64,000 nucleotides of DNA, from contig NZ_CP166194.1 in NCBI RefSeq assembly GCF_045679545.1, positions 682,001-746,000 on the forward strand, written 5' to 3'. Positions 44,416 through 54,191 of the stretch are shown piece after piece. The stretch is from Enterovibrio sp045679545 (GTDB lineage: Bacteria; Pseudomonadota; Gammaproteobacteria; Enterobacterales; Vibrionaceae). The notes under the pieces were generated by a model. The model saw nothing but the letters and a program-made list of their open reading frames with translations. It was not told the origin of the DNA and did not search any database. How positions within the stretch are numbered: the first letter of the stretch is position 1; each line of letters starts with the position of its first letter. A program made the position numbers and the translations under genes.

Positions 44416-45471
44416 ATGCAAGTATCCGATTTTCATTTTGACCTTCCAGATTCACTGATCGCACGTTATCCGCAACCGGAGCGCACGGCGAGCCGCTTAT
44501 TGCAACTGAACGGAAATACCGGTGAACTCAGCCATAAGCAATTCACTGATATCCTCGACCTTGTTGAACCTGGCGATCTCATGGTGTTTAACAACACCCG
44601 CGTGATCCCAGCGCGTGTCTTTGGTCGAAAAGCATCAGGCGGCAAGATTGAAGTGCTGGTGGAGCGTGTGCTGGACGAGAAATCGATCCTTGCGCATGTG
44701 CGTGCGTCTAAATCCCCGAAGCCTGGCAACCTATTGCTTCTTGGCGAAAATGACGAATTCGAAGCGGAAATGGTAGCGCGACATGATGCACTGTTTGAGA
44801 TCCGCTTCCATGGTGAGCAAGCTGTGCTGGATATTCTCAACCAAGTCGGCCACATGCCATTACCCCCGTATATTGATCGCCCAGATGAAGATTCTGACAA
44901 AGAACGCTACCAGACGGTATACAACCAAAAGCCAGGTGCAGTTGCTGCACCAACAGCTGGCTTGCACTTTGATGAAAAAATACTGGCAGCACTAAAAGAG
45001 AAAGGCGTTGAAACCGCTTTTGTGACTTTGCATGTTGGTGCGGGTACATTCCAGCCAGTGCGCGTGGACGATATTAACGATCACATCATGCACTCTGAAT
45101 ACGCAGAAGTACCGCAAGATGTGGTTGATGCTGTGTTGGCGGCAAAAGCGCGTGGTAATCGTGTAATTGCCGTTGGCACGACGTCAGTTCGCTCTCTTGA
45201 AAGTGCCGCGCAGCGTGCAAAAAAGGAGGGAACCGACCTCAAGCCTTTTTTTGATGATACGCAAATATTCATCTATCCGGGCTATGAGTGGCAGCTAGTT
45301 GATGCACTGGTAACGAATTTCCATTTACCGGAATCAACCTTGATCATGCTGGTATCGTCTTTTGCAGGTTACGATCATGTCATTAATGCCTACCATGAGG
45401 CGGTAAAGAATGAATATCGCTTCTTTAGTTATGGCGATGCGATGTTTGTCACGCGTCAGACTGAGGTATAA
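44416..45471 (+). CDS. queA: S-adenosylmethionine:tRNA ribosyltransferase-isomerase
   Basis: This 351-residue enzyme of queuosine synthesis adds epoxycyclopentane from SAM to preQ1 in tRNA. Landmarks are FHFDLPDSLIARYPQPERTASRLL, VFNNTRVIPARVFG, QTVYNQKPGAVAAPTAGLHF and VSSFAGYDHVINAYHEAVKN. The ATG at 44416 matches the family start. It precedes tgt, the enzyme acting before it in the pathway, in the conserved queA-tgt-yajC-secD-secF order. Confidence 0.97.
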   Translation: MQVSDFHFDLPDSLIARYPQPERTASRLLQLNGNTGELSHKQFTDILDLVEPGDLMVFNNTRVIPARVFGRKASGGKIEVLVERVLDEKSILAHVRASKSPKPGNLLLLGENDEFEAEMVARHDALFEIRFHGEQAVLDILNQVGHMPLPPYIDRPDEDSDKERYQTVYNQKPGAVAAPTAGLHFDEKILAALKEKGVETAFVTLHVGAGTFQPVRVDDINDHIMHSEYAEVPQDVVDAVLAAKARGNRVIAVGTTSVRSLESAAQRAKKEGTDLKPFFDDTQIFIYPGYEWQLVDALVTNFHLPESTLIMLVSSFAGYDHVINAYHEAVKNEYRFFSYGDAMFVTRQTEV

Positions 45472-45634
45472 TCGGCGGCTGACGCCAGAATACCGCGTTT
45501 GTTGAGAGAAAAACTTGGCAAACACGGACGATAATTTTTGACTGGCTGTCCACTGAATAAGTTGGCAGCCAGTTTTGTCTCTGTGTCTTAGGCACACTTT
45601 CGCCAGACTGTTTATCTGGCATTTCGGAGGTATC

Positions 45635-46762
45635 GTGAAATACGAACTGATTAAAAAAGAAGGTCGCGCACGTCGTGGTCGTTTGATTTTTGAACGTGGT
45701 ACGGTGGAAACCCCTGCGTTTATGCCTGTTGGCACCTATGGCACCGTAAAAGGGATGACACCAGAAGAAGTGGCTGAAACCGGTGCACAGATCTTGCTAG
45801 GTAACACCTTCCACTTGTGGCTTCGTCCTGGTCAAGAAGTGATGCGCGCCCATGGCGATTTGCACGATTTTATGAACTGGCAAGGTCCTATCTTGACCGA
45901 TTCGGGCGGTTTCCAAGTATTCAGCTTGGGTAAAACGCGCAAAATCACCGAAGAAGGTGTGCATTTTCGTAACCCAGTAAACGGCGATCGCGTGTTTATG
46001 GATGCGGAAAAGTCGATGGAAATCCAGTACGACTTGGGTTCAGACGTTGTCATGATTTTTGACGAATGTACGCCATACCCAGCGACTCATGACGAAGCGA
46101 AAAAGTCGATGGAAATGAGCTTGCGTTGGGCACAACGTAGCCGTAACCATTTCGATAAAATGGGCAACAAAAATGCTCTATTCGGTATCGTGCAAGGTTC
46201 AGTCTATGAAGACTTGCGTGACGTGTCTGTTGAAGGCCTCACCAAGATTGGATTCGATGGCTATGCTGTTGGCGGTTTGGCGGTAGGTGAGCCAAAAGAA
46301 GATATGCATCGCGTATTGGAACATACCTGTCCAAAACTGCCTGAAGACAAGCCACGCTACCTGATGGGTGTGGGCAAACCTGAAGATTTGGTTGAAGGCG
46401 TGCGCCGTGGTGTAGACATGTTTGACTGCGTGATGCCAACCCGAAATGCGCGTAATGGCCACCTGTTTGTGACTGGAGGTGTGATCAAGATCCGTAATGC
46501 GAAGCATAAAAGTGACACAACTACACTGGATCCAGAGTGTGACTGTTACACTTGCCGCAATTACAGCAAGGCGTATTTGTATCACCTTGATCGCTGTAAT
46601 GAAATTCTTGGCGCTCGTCTCAACACTATCCACAACCTACGCTATTACCAGCGTCTGATGGAGAGTTTGCGTAACGCTATCGACGAAGGTAGATTAGATA
46701 CCTTCGTGAAAGAATTCTACGAACGCCGTGGCCGCGAAGTGCCACCGTTGAAAGAAGACTAA
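45635..46762 (+). CDS. tgt: tRNA-guanine transglycosylase
   Basis: This 375-residue enzyme swaps guanine-34 for preQ1 in tRNAs with GUN anticodons. The active-site aspartates lie in ILTDSGGFQVFSL and FDCVMPTRNARNG, and the zinc site is C-D-C-x-x-C with a His downstream. A GTG start at 45635 has GGAGG four bases before it; the frame is open further up but without support. Confidence 0.97.
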   Translation: MKYELIKKEGRARRGRLIFERGTVETPAFMPVGTYGTVKGMTPEEVAETGAQILLGNTFHLWLRPGQEVMRAHGDLHDFMNWQGPILTDSGGFQVFSLGKTRKITEEGVHFRNPVNGDRVFMDAEKSMEIQYDLGSDVVMIFDECTPYPATHDEAKKSMEMSLRWAQRSRNHFDKMGNKNALFGIVQGSVYEDLRDVSVEGLTKIGFDGYAVGGLAVGEPKEDMHRVLEHTCPKLPEDKPRYLMGVGKPEDLVEGVRRGVDMFDCVMPTRNARNGHLFVTGGVIKIRNAKHKSDTTTLDPECDCYTCRNYSKAYLYHLDRCNEILGARLNTIHNLRYYQRLMESLRNAIDEGRLDTFVKEFYERRGREVPPLKED

Positions 46763-46842
46763 GAAGTTCTGCCTCTTCGAAAGCTCGCTCTCGGAGAGGT
46801 AAAATCGCAACAATATTCAAATTAATACGAGGACGTGACTGA

Positions 46843-47172
46843 ATGTTTATTTCACAAGCTCATGCAGCAGCAGAAGGCGCACCACAGGGTGGCGGTATGC
46901 AGCTATTTATTATGCTTGGCCTGTTTGCCGTTATTTTCTACTTCATGATTTACCGTCCGCAGGCAAAACGTGTTAAAGAACACAAAAACCTGATGGCATC
47001 TATGGGTAAAGGGGACGAAGTTCTTACTGGTGGTGGCCTAGTTGGCAAAATCACTAAGATTTCCGAAGAAAACGACTTCATCGTTATCGCACTTAACGAC
47101 AACAACGAAGTAACTATTAAAAAGGATTTTGTGACTGCAGTTCTGCCTAAAGGCACGATTCAGTCGCTGTAA
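46843..47172 (+). CDS. yajC: Sec translocon accessory protein YajC
   Basis: This 109-residue membrane protein has one transmembrane segment (QLFIMLGLFAVIFYFMIY) followed by the cytoplasmic RPQAKRVKEHK motif and a small beta domain with GDEVLTGGGLVGKI. It associates with SecDF. It begins the yajC-secD-secF cluster. Confidence 0.97.
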   Translation: MFISQAHAAAEGAPQGGGMQLFIMLGLFAVIFYFMIYRPQAKRVKEHKNLMASMGKGDEVLTGGGLVGKITKISEENDFIVIALNDNNEVTIKKDFVTAVLPKGTIQSL

Positions 47173-47198
47173 CCTGATAACCATAAAGGATCATAGCA

Positions 47199-49052
47199 GT
47201 GCTAAACCGTTATCCTTTGTGGAAGTACATCATGGTGGTGTTGGTCTTATTTGTCGGCGCCCTTTATGCACTTCCCAATATTTACGGTGAAGATCCAGCG
47301 GTTCAAATCACCGGGGCGCGTGGCGCCTCGGTTGATGTTTCAACTCTGGATACCGTAAAAACCACCCTCGAAAAAGACAGCATTCCTTATAAGTCTATTG
47401 CGCTTGAAAACGGCACAGTACTGGTTCGCTTTTCCGACACCGAAGTTCAAATTGAAGGCCGCGACGCATTAAACAGTGCGCTCAAAGACGACGGTTTGAT
47501 TATTGCGTTGAACCTTGCCCCAGCCACACCTGATTGGCTCGAAGCGATTGGCGCAAACCCAATGAAATTGGGTTTGGATCTTCGCGGCGGCGTGCATTTC
47601 CTGATGGAAGTGGACATGGATGCGGCGATGGAGAAGCTGCTAACTCAGCAGGAAGACACTTTCCGTACCGAATTGCGTGAAGCGAAAATTCGCTATCGTA
47701 GTATTCGTGTTGGCAGTAACGACAACATCGAAGTGATGCTGCGTAACGAAGCTGATATGGATCAAGCGGAAACAGAGCTCGCGAAACTGCACCCAGATAT
47801 GGTGTTTAGCACCGACAGCGCCCGTTTTGCAGTATCAGCGATCTTCACTGAAGCGCGTCTTCAAGAAATTCTTAACTACGCCGTCAATCAGAACATCACG
47901 ATTCTGCGTAACCGTGTTAACGAATTGGGCGTTGCTGAGCCATTGGTTCAGCGTCAAGGTTCAAGCCGTATTGTGGTTGAGTTGCCAGGTGTTCAAGACA
48001 CTGCGCGCGCAAAAGAAATCTTGGGTGCAACGGCAACACTGGAGTTCCGCGAAGTGGATGACAGTGCTGATTTAGCCGCGGCAGCAGCGGGTCGTGTACC
48101 CCCAGGTAGCGAAGTAAAATACACCCGTGACGGTCGTCCGGCGGTATTGAAAAAACGCGTAATTCTGGGTGGCTCAAGCATTACAGATGCAAGCTCTAGC
48201 TTTGATGAATATAGCCGTCCTCAAGTTAACATCTCGCTCGATAGCGACGGTGGTAGCAAGATGGCTGCGTTTAGTAAGAACAACGTCGGCAAATTAATGG
48301 CGACAGTGTTTGCTGAATACAAAGACAGTGGCAAGCGTGATGAGAACGGTAAGGTCATCCTGACTAAGCATGAAGAAGTGATTAACCAAGCGACCATTCA
48401 AACGGCGCTGGGACGTAACTTCCGTATTACCGGTATCGATTCACAAGCTGAAGCACATAACCTTGCTCTTCTATTGCGTGCAGGTGCATTGATTGCACCA
48501 ATCTCGATTGTAGAAGAACGCACCATTGGTCCATCGATGGGTCAACAAAACATCGACATGGGTATTAAAGCCTGTTTGTGGGGTTTGGTTGCGGTCATGC
48601 TCTTCACCTTGTTTTACTACCGTCGATTTGGCTTATTTGCTAACTGTGCACTGGCGGCAAATATTGTGCTTATCATTGGTGTGATGTCGATGATCCCAGG
48701 GGCGACAATGACGCTGCCAGGTATTGCTGGTATCGTCCTAACCGTCGGTATGGCGGTCGATGCTAACGTGCTTATCTTTGAGCGTATCCGTGAAGAATTG
48801 CATGAAGGGCGAAACCCTCAACAAGCGATTTCTCAAGGTTATGCGAATGCGTTTAGCACCATTGCCGATGCCAACATCACCACCTTAATCACTGCAATCA
48901 TTCTGTTTGCTGTGGGCACAGGTGCGGTGAAAGGTTTCGCTGTGACACTGTCTATCGGTATTCTCACTTCAATGTTCACTGCTATTATCGGAACCCGTTG
49001 CCTGGTTAACCTGGTATACGGCGGTAAGCGCATTGACAAGTTATCGATTTAA
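47199..49052 (+). CDS. secD: Protein translocase subunit SecD
   Basis: This 617-residue proton-driven component of the Sec translocase pulls secreted proteins across the inner membrane. It has an N-terminal membrane helix, the D1 signature GLDLRGGVHFLMEV, a large periplasmic part and a C-terminal bundle of five helices with GIVLTVGMAVDANVLIFERI (the conserved D and R). Confidence 0.97.
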   Translation: MLNRYPLWKYIMVVLVLFVGALYALPNIYGEDPAVQITGARGASVDVSTLDTVKTTLEKDSIPYKSIALENGTVLVRFSDTEVQIEGRDALNSALKDDGLIIALNLAPATPDWLEAIGANPMKLGLDLRGGVHFLMEVDMDAAMEKLLTQQEDTFRTELREAKIRYRSIRVGSNDNIEVMLRNEADMDQAETELAKLHPDMVFSTDSARFAVSAIFTEARLQEILNYAVNQNITILRNRVNELGVAEPLVQRQGSSRIVVELPGVQDTARAKEILGATATLEFREVDDSADLAAAAAGRVPPGSEVKYTRDGRPAVLKKRVILGGSSITDASSSFDEYSRPQVNISLDSDGGSKMAAFSKNNVGKLMATVFAEYKDSGKRDENGKVILTKHEEVINQATIQTALGRNFRITGIDSQAEAHNLALLLRAGALIAPISIVEERTIGPSMGQQNIDMGIKACLWGLVAVMLFTLFYYRRFGLFANCALAANIVLIIGVMSMIPGATMTLPGIAGIVLTVGMAVDANVLIFERIREELHEGRNPQQAISQGYANAFSTIADANITTLITAIILFAVGTGAVKGFAVTLSIGILTSMFTAIIGTRCLVNLVYGGKRIDKLSI

Positions 49053-49064
49053 GGGGGCATTAAA

Positions 49065-50015
49065 ATGTTTCAACTTTTAAAACCCGACCTGAATATCGAT
49101 TTCATGCGTTGGTCTAAGCCGGCCTTTATTTTGTCGGCTCTGATGATTGCAGCGTCTATCTTTAGCTTGTCGACGAAGTGGCTCAATTGGGGTCTCGACT
49201 TTACTGGCGGTACGCTGATTGAAGTGGGCTTTGAGAAGCCCGCTGATCTGCAACTGATCCGAGATTCTCTACAAGCTGAAGGCTTTGGCGATGCGATTGT
49301 TCAGAATTTTGGTACCTCACGTGATGTGATGGTGCGCCTGCGTCCACGTGAAAACGTGCAAGGCGAGCTGCTAGGTACACAAATCCTTGAGGCAATCAAA
49401 AGCGGTACTGGTGAAGTGGTCGAAATGCGCCGCATCGAGTTTGTTGGCCCGAATGTGGGCGACGAGCTGACCGAAGCGGGTGGCTTGGCAATCATTGCAT
49501 CTTTGCTGTGTATTTTGCTGTATGTCTCTGTTCGTTTTGAATGGCGTCTTGCGGCAGGTGCCGTAACCTCTTTGGCGCATGATGTCATCATTACCTTGGG
49601 TATTTTCTCGTTCCTACAAATCGAAGTGGACCTAACCATCGTGGCAGCATTGCTGACGGTAGTGGGGTACTCCTTGAATGATACGATTGTTGTTTATGAC
49701 CGTATCCGTGAGAACTTCCGAAAAATGCGTAAAGGCGATGCGGCTGAGATCATTAACTCCTCGGTGTCACAGACATTGAGCCGTACTTTGATCACGTCAG
49801 GCACAACTTTGTTCGTGGTTATTGCCTTGTTCTTGCAAGGCGGTGCGATGATTCATGGTTTCGCTGCAGCATTGTTGATTGGTATTACCATTGGTACTTA
49901 CTCTTCTATCTATGTGGCTTCGGCACTGGCGCTCAAATTGGGCATCACCCGCGAGCACCTTCTTCCTCCACCGCCAGTGGATAAAGAAGGCGAAGAGTTC
50001 GATACAATGCCTTAA
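49065..50015 (+). CDS. secF: Protein translocase subunit SecF
   Basis: This 316-residue partner of SecD has six membrane helices and contains GLDFTGGTLIEVGF and VGYSLNDTIVVYDRIRENF. It follows secD by 12 bases and ends the operon at a strong terminator. Confidence 0.97.
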   Translation: MFQLLKPDLNIDFMRWSKPAFILSALMIAASIFSLSTKWLNWGLDFTGGTLIEVGFEKPADLQLIRDSLQAEGFGDAIVQNFGTSRDVMVRLRPRENVQGELLGTQILEAIKSGTGEVVEMRRIEFVGPNVGDELTEAGGLAIIASLLCILLYVSVRFEWRLAAGAVTSLAHDVIITLGIFSFLQIEVDLTIVAALLTVVGYSLNDTIVVYDRIRENFRKMRKGDAAEIINSSVSQTLSRTLITSGTTLFVVIALFLQGGAMIHGFAAALLIGITIGTYSSIYVASALALKLGITREHLLPPPPVDKEGEEFDTMP

Positions 50016-50034
50016 CGCATGCCTATGTGGTAAC

Positions 50035-50066
50035 AAAAATGGAGCCGAAAGGCTCCATTTTTTATT
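50035..50066 (+). terminator. Terminator of the secDF operon
   Basis: A 12-base stem (AAAAATGGAGCC and its complement) has a GAAA tetraloop and a T-run. Confidence 0.92.
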
Positions 50067-50080
50067 CTTTTCCCCAAACA

Positions 50081-50111
50081 AAAACGGCGTCCCGAAGGAC
50101 GCCGTTTTTTT
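50081..50111. terminator. Terminator facing suhB
   Basis: AAAACGGCGTCC (50081-50092) pairs with GGACGCCGTTTT (50097-50108) around CGAA. T-runs on both strands allow it to serve suhB, which ends at 50125 on the minus strand. Confidence 0.9.
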
Positions 50112-50124
50112 ATTCAGAACAATC

Positions 50125-50928
50125 TTATTTCTTCATTGCTTCGTTCGCGTTATCGCGAACTTTCGCCAGCATACCTTTCAGTACTTTCGGGCTAGCAGAG
50201 ATAATGTTGCCGGTTTGCATGTAATCAGTGCCACCTGCGAAATCTGTGCAAAGTGCACCAGCTTCACGTGCGATCAACTCACCTGCAGCCATGTCCCAAG
50301 GTTTCAAGCCAAGCTCGAAGAAGCCGTCGAAACGACCTGCGGCAACATAGCAAAGGTCGAGTGCCGCTGAACCTGTGCGACGGAAGTCTGCACAATCAAC
50401 AAACAGCGCGCTAACCACTTTCATGAAGCCTTCTGAGTGTTGTTTCGCTTTATAAGGGAAACCTGTCGCCAGAATTGTGCCATTCAAATCTTTAGGGCTG
50501 CTAACGCGAAGACGTTTGCTATTTAACTGTGCGCCTGAACCGCGCTGAGCAGAGAACAACTCGTTACGGACTGGATCGTATACACAAGCGACTTCTGTAC
50601 GGCCTTTAATGCGCAGTGCAATAGAGACAGAGAAGTGAGGAATACCTTTAATGAAGTTAGACGTGCCATCCAGTGGGTCGATGATCCATTGGTAATCAGC
50701 ATCTTTACCTTTAATCACGCCCGCTTCTTCAGAAACGATGCTGTGGTCAGGGTAAGATTTCTTGATTACATCGATAATAATGTGCTCAGCAGAAGTATCG
50801 ATATTGGTAACGAAGTCATTAGTGCCTTTTTGAGTGGCTTCTACGTTATCAGGGTTTTCAGCAGATTTAGCGATAAAGTCGCCAGCCTTTCGCGCAGCGC
50901 GAATGGCAATGTTTAGCATTGGATGCAT
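50125..50928 (-). CDS. suhB: Inositol-1-monophosphatase family protein SuhB
   Basis: This 267-residue protein has the magnesium-dependent phosphatase signatures EEAG, WIIDPLDGTSNFIKGIPHF and KPWDMAAGELIAREAG. In enterobacteria SuhB also works in rRNA transcription antitermination with NusA. It is divergent from trmJ, the standard gammaproteobacterial arrangement next to the isc operon. Confidence 0.96.
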   Translation of the reverse strand: MHPMLNIAIRAARKAGDFIAKSAENPDNVEATQKGTNDFVTNIDTSAEHIIIDVIKKSYPDHSIVSEEAGVIKGKDADYQWIIDPLDGTSNFIKGIPHFSVSIALRIKGRTEVACVYDPVRNELFSAQRGSGAQLNSKRLRVSSPKDLNGTILATGFPYKAKQHSEGFMKVVSALFVDCADFRRTGSAALDLCYVAAGRFDGFFELGLKPWDMAAGELIAREAGALCTDFAGGTDYMQTGNIISASPKVLKGMLAKVRDNANEAMKK

Positions 50929-51146
50929 ACAATTTTTCCCAACGGATGTTAAAGAACGGAAAGCGGCGGCGAGTATATCAGAGCTGGGCTAAAAGGGAAG
51001 TGGTGATTTTTTGCGCACCCGCTTTTGTACAACGGTGTAATAAGGGTAAAACAAATACCAGTGTGGTAGAATCGCGCGGCTCAATGCTCAAACACCATTT
51101 AGGGTCGTTTGAGCTGAATTTCCCGACGTAATTCAGTGATCGCTAA

Positions 51147-51878
51147 ATGTTAGATAATATTCGAATTGTACTGATTGGCACTACCCACTCTGGCAACATT
51201 GGTTCGGCTGCGCGAGCCATGAAAGTGATGGGGTTAAAACACATGGTGCTGGTCGCGCCGGATTGCACCGTCGACGGCCAAGCTATCGCGCTCGCGGCGG
51301 GTGCAAGCGATATTGCCAACAATGCACGCATCGTGAATACCATTGAAGAAGCGGTCGCAGATTGTGGTTTGGTTGTAGGCACCAGTGCGCGAAGCCGAAC
51401 CCTTGAATGGCCAATGCTAGACTCACGTGAGTGCGGTATAAAGGCGATTGAAGAAGCCAGCCAACATCCTGTGGCATTGGTATTCGGCCGCGAACGCACG
51501 GGGCTGACGAATGAAGAACTTCAAGCTTGTCATTTCCATGTGGCGATTCCCGCCAACCCTGAATACAGTTCGTTGAACCTCGCCATGGCAGTGCAAACTC
51601 TTTGCTACGAAGCGCGCATGGCATGGCTAGACAGCCAAGCCTACCAAGGTGAAGTGAAAGAGCAGCTTTATCCATTGGCTGAAGATCTAGAGCGTTTTTA
51701 TGTGCATCTTGAGCAGGTATTGAATAAAACAGAATTTATCAACAAAGCACATCCTGGCATGGTGATGACTAAATTACGTCGCCTATTTAACCGCGCACGT
51801 CCTGAAAGTCAGGAGCTGAATATTTTGCGTGGCGTGCTTTCTGCTGTTGAAAAAAGTATCAAAAAGACGCAAGAATAA
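51147..51878 (+). CDS. trmJ: tRNA (cytidine/uridine-32-2'-O)-methyltransferase TrmJ
   Basis: This 243-residue SPOUT methyltransferase has VLIGTTHSGNIGSAARAMK at the N-terminus and the SAM-binding knot segments ALVFGRERTGLTNEEL and NPEYSSLNLAMAVQ. It modifies ribose 32 of several tRNAs. It is followed by iscR with 110 bases between. Confidence 0.96.
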   Translation: MLDNIRIVLIGTTHSGNIGSAARAMKVMGLKHMVLVAPDCTVDGQAIALAAGASDIANNARIVNTIEEAVADCGLVVGTSARSRTLEWPMLDSRECGIKAIEEASQHPVALVFGRERTGLTNEELQACHFHVAIPANPEYSSLNLAMAVQTLCYEARMAWLDSQAYQGEVKEQLYPLAEDLERFYVHLEQVLNKTEFINKAHPGMVMTKLRRLFNRARPESQELNILRGVLSAVEKSIKKTQE

Positions 51879-51924
51879 CCTTTTTATCTACAGGGCTAAA
51901 AGCTTGACTAAAATGGTAGGTTAA

Positions 51925-51949
51925 ATACTTGACCGTTTTAGTCGGGTAT
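51925..51949 (+). promoter_or_regulatory. IscR type 1 binding site upstream of iscR
   Basis: The 25-base sequence matches the known type 1 consensus at all but one defined position: ATA-CTT-GAC on the left and AGTC-GG-G-TAT on the right around a TTT core. A second, poorer copy seems to lie just upstream at about 51898-51922. By analogy, the Fe-S form of IscR represses the operon from here. Confidence 0.9.
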
Positions 51950-51988
51950 GTCAGACTCATTGCATTACTCGCTCACAGGTAGGATGTT

Positions 51989-52510
51989 ATGAGACTGACT
52001 TCTAAAGGCAGATATGCCGTTACAGCGATGCTTGATGTCGCGCTGCACTCCGAAATGGGGCCCGTACCTCTGGCTGATATTTCAGAGCGTCAAGGTATAT
52101 CTTTGTCATATCTTGAGCAGCTTTTCTCGCGTCTTCGCAAGGCTGGACTGGTATCTAGCGTTCGTGGTCCAGGCGGTGGATACCGTCTCGGTGTTAACGC
52201 AAATGAGATCGCAGTAGGTATGGTTATCGCTGCGGTTGATGAATCGGTAGATGCAACCAAGTGTCAAGGTAAAGGCGACTGCCAAGGCGGAACTCGCTGC
52301 CTGACACACACGCTTTGGCGTGACCTAAGCTCGCGTATTAGCAGCTTTTTGAATGACATAACGCTCGGCGAACTGATGCAAGACAACGAAGTCAAGCAGG
52401 TCGCGGGGCGTCAAGACTCCACGCGTGAGTCAACCACTATTGTTAGACACGGTTTAAACGCCAGTGGCAGTGAAAATACAGTCACTATGGGTGTGAATTT
52501 TCGCTCGTAA
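51989..52510 (+). CDS. iscR: Iron-sulfur cluster regulator IscR
   Basis: This 173-residue Rrf2-family repressor has a winged HTH (MRLTSKGRYAVTAMLDVALH and ISLSYLEQLFSRLRKAGLV) and three cluster-binding cysteines in KCQGKGDCQGGTRC, followed by a His in LTHTLW. It controls the isc operon by holding a [2Fe-2S] cluster. It is the first gene of the operon, behind a type 1 IscR site. Confidence 0.97.
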   Translation: MRLTSKGRYAVTAMLDVALHSEMGPVPLADISERQGISLSYLEQLFSRLRKAGLVSSVRGPGGGYRLGVNANEIAVGMVIAAVDESVDATKCQGKGDCQGGTRCLTHTLWRDLSSRISSFLNDITLGELMQDNEVKQVAGRQDSTRESTTIVRHGLNASGSENTVTMGVNFRS

Positions 52511-52540
52511 CGAGTCGTGCCGGAGTACTTGGAGACACAA

Positions 52541-53755
52541 ATGAAATTGCCAATTTATTTTGACTATTCAGCAACATGCCCAGTAGATCCGCGTGTTGCG
52601 GAAGTCATGATGCAACACCTGACGCTAGATGGCGTGTTTGGTAACCCAGCATCTCGCTCGCACCGTTTTGGTTGGCAAGCGGAAGAAGCGGTTGATACGG
52701 CACGTGAAAACATTGCGAATTATCTGAATGCTGACCCACGTGAAATTGTATTCACCTCAGGCGCGACAGAATCAGACAACTTAGCGATCAAAGGCATTGC
52801 GCACTTCTACGGTAAAAAAGGTAAACATATTATTACCTGCAAAACCGAGCATAAAGCAGTGTTGGATCCTTGTCGTCAGCTAGAGCGCGAAGGTTTTGAA
52901 GTCACGTACCTCGAGCCAGAGTCAAACGGCATTGTTGACTTGAACAAACTGGCTGACGCAATGCGTGAAGACACCATTTTGGTTTCTATCATGCATGTGA
53001 ACAATGAAATTGGCGTGATTCAAGACATCGCAGCCATTGGTGAACTGTGTCGCGAACGCAAAGTGGTCTTCCACGTTGATGCCGCGCAATCAGTTGGCAA
53101 ACTGCCACTCGATACGCAAGAAATTAAAGTTGATTTGGTATCAATGAGTGCACACAAAGCCTACGGTCCTAAGGGTATCGGCGCATTGTATGTACGTCGT
53201 AAGCCACGTATTCGTCTAGAAGCCCAAATGCACGGCGGTGGTCACGAGCGCGGAATGCGTTCAGGTACGCTGCCGACCCACCAAATCGTGGGCATGGGTG
53301 AAGCGTTCCGTATTGCAAAAGAAGAGCTTGAGAAAGATCAAGCACATTCATTGGCACTGCGTAACCGTTTCCTTGATGGTGTGAAAGATTTAGAAGCCGT
53401 TTACGTGAACGGTGATTTGGAACAGCGTGTTGCCGGTAACTTGAACGTGAGCTTTGCCTTTGTCGAAGGTGAGTCACTGTTAATGGCACTGAAAGATTTG
53501 GCTGTGTCTTCGGGTTCTGCATGTACATCTGCAAGCCTTGAACCATCTTATGTTCTACGCGCTTTAGGCCTGAACGATGAGTTGGCACACAGCTCAATTC
53601 GTTTCTCTTTTGGTCGTTTTACCACAGAAGAAGAAGTGGACTACGCGATTGAGCAGGTTTTGAAAGCGGTTACCAAGCTTCGTGAAATGTCACCTCTTTG
53701 GGACATGTACAAAGAAGGTATTGATTTAAACACCGTTGAGTGGGCACACCACTAA
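52541..53755 (+). CDS. iscS: Cysteine desulfurase IscS
   Basis: This 404-residue PLP enzyme supplies sulfur from cysteine for Fe-S clusters and tRNA thiolation. Landmarks are FDYSATCPVDPRVAEVM, the PLP lysine in SMSAHKAYGPKG and the catalytic cysteine in SSGSACTSASLEPS. The ATG at 52541 has GGAG eight bases upstream; eight codons of open frame before it are not needed. Confidence 0.97.
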   Translation: MKLPIYFDYSATCPVDPRVAEVMMQHLTLDGVFGNPASRSHRFGWQAEEAVDTARENIANYLNADPREIVFTSGATESDNLAIKGIAHFYGKKGKHIITCKTEHKAVLDPCRQLEREGFEVTYLEPESNGIVDLNKLADAMREDTILVSIMHVNNEIGVIQDIAAIGELCRERKVVFHVDAAQSVGKLPLDTQEIKVDLVSMSAHKAYGPKGIGALYVRRKPRIRLEAQMHGGGHERGMRSGTLPTHQIVGMGEAFRIAKEELEKDQAHSLALRNRFLDGVKDLEAVYVNGDLEQRVAGNLNVSFAFVEGESLLMALKDLAVSSGSACTSASLEPSYVLRALGLNDELAHSSIRFSFGRFTTEEEVDYAIEQVLKAVTKLREMSPLWDMYKEGIDLNTVEWAHH

Positions 53756-53783
53756 TCGGTCAAAGGATATTGAGGAATAGATC

Positions 53784-54167
53784 ATGGCTTACAGCGAAAA
53801 AGTAATCGACCATTATGAGAATCCGCGCAACGTGGGCGGGTTTGATAAAAACGACCCAAGTATTGGTAGCGGCATGGTTGGCGCACCCGCATGTGGCGAT
53901 GTAATGAAGCTGCAAATCAAAGTGAATGATCAAGGCATCATCGAAGATGCGAAGTTCAAGACTTACGGTTGTGGTTCTGCGATTGCATCAAGCTCACTGG
54001 TTACTGAGTGGGTTAAAGGTAAATCACTGGACGAAGCGGCAGCGATTAAGAACGCTGAAATTGCAGAAGAGTTAGAATTGCCACCAGTGAAGGTTCACTG
54101 CTCAATTCTGGCGGAAGATGCAATCAAAGCTGCTGTTAGCGACTACAAGAAAAAACACGAAGCTTAA
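53784..54167 (+). CDS. iscU: Fe-S scaffold protein IscU
   Basis: This 127-residue scaffold on which clusters are assembled has ligand cysteines in VGAPACGDVM, KTYGCGSAIASSS and KVHCSILAEDAI. It lies 28 bases after iscS. Confidence 0.98.
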   Translation: MAYSEKVIDHYENPRNVGGFDKNDPSIGSGMVGAPACGDVMKLQIKVNDQGIIEDAKFKTYGCGSAIASSSLVTEWVKGKSLDEAAAIKNAEIAEELELPPVKVHCSILAEDAIKAAVSDYKKKHEA

Positions 54168-54191
54168 TACGTAAGAAGGGTTGTTGTATCT

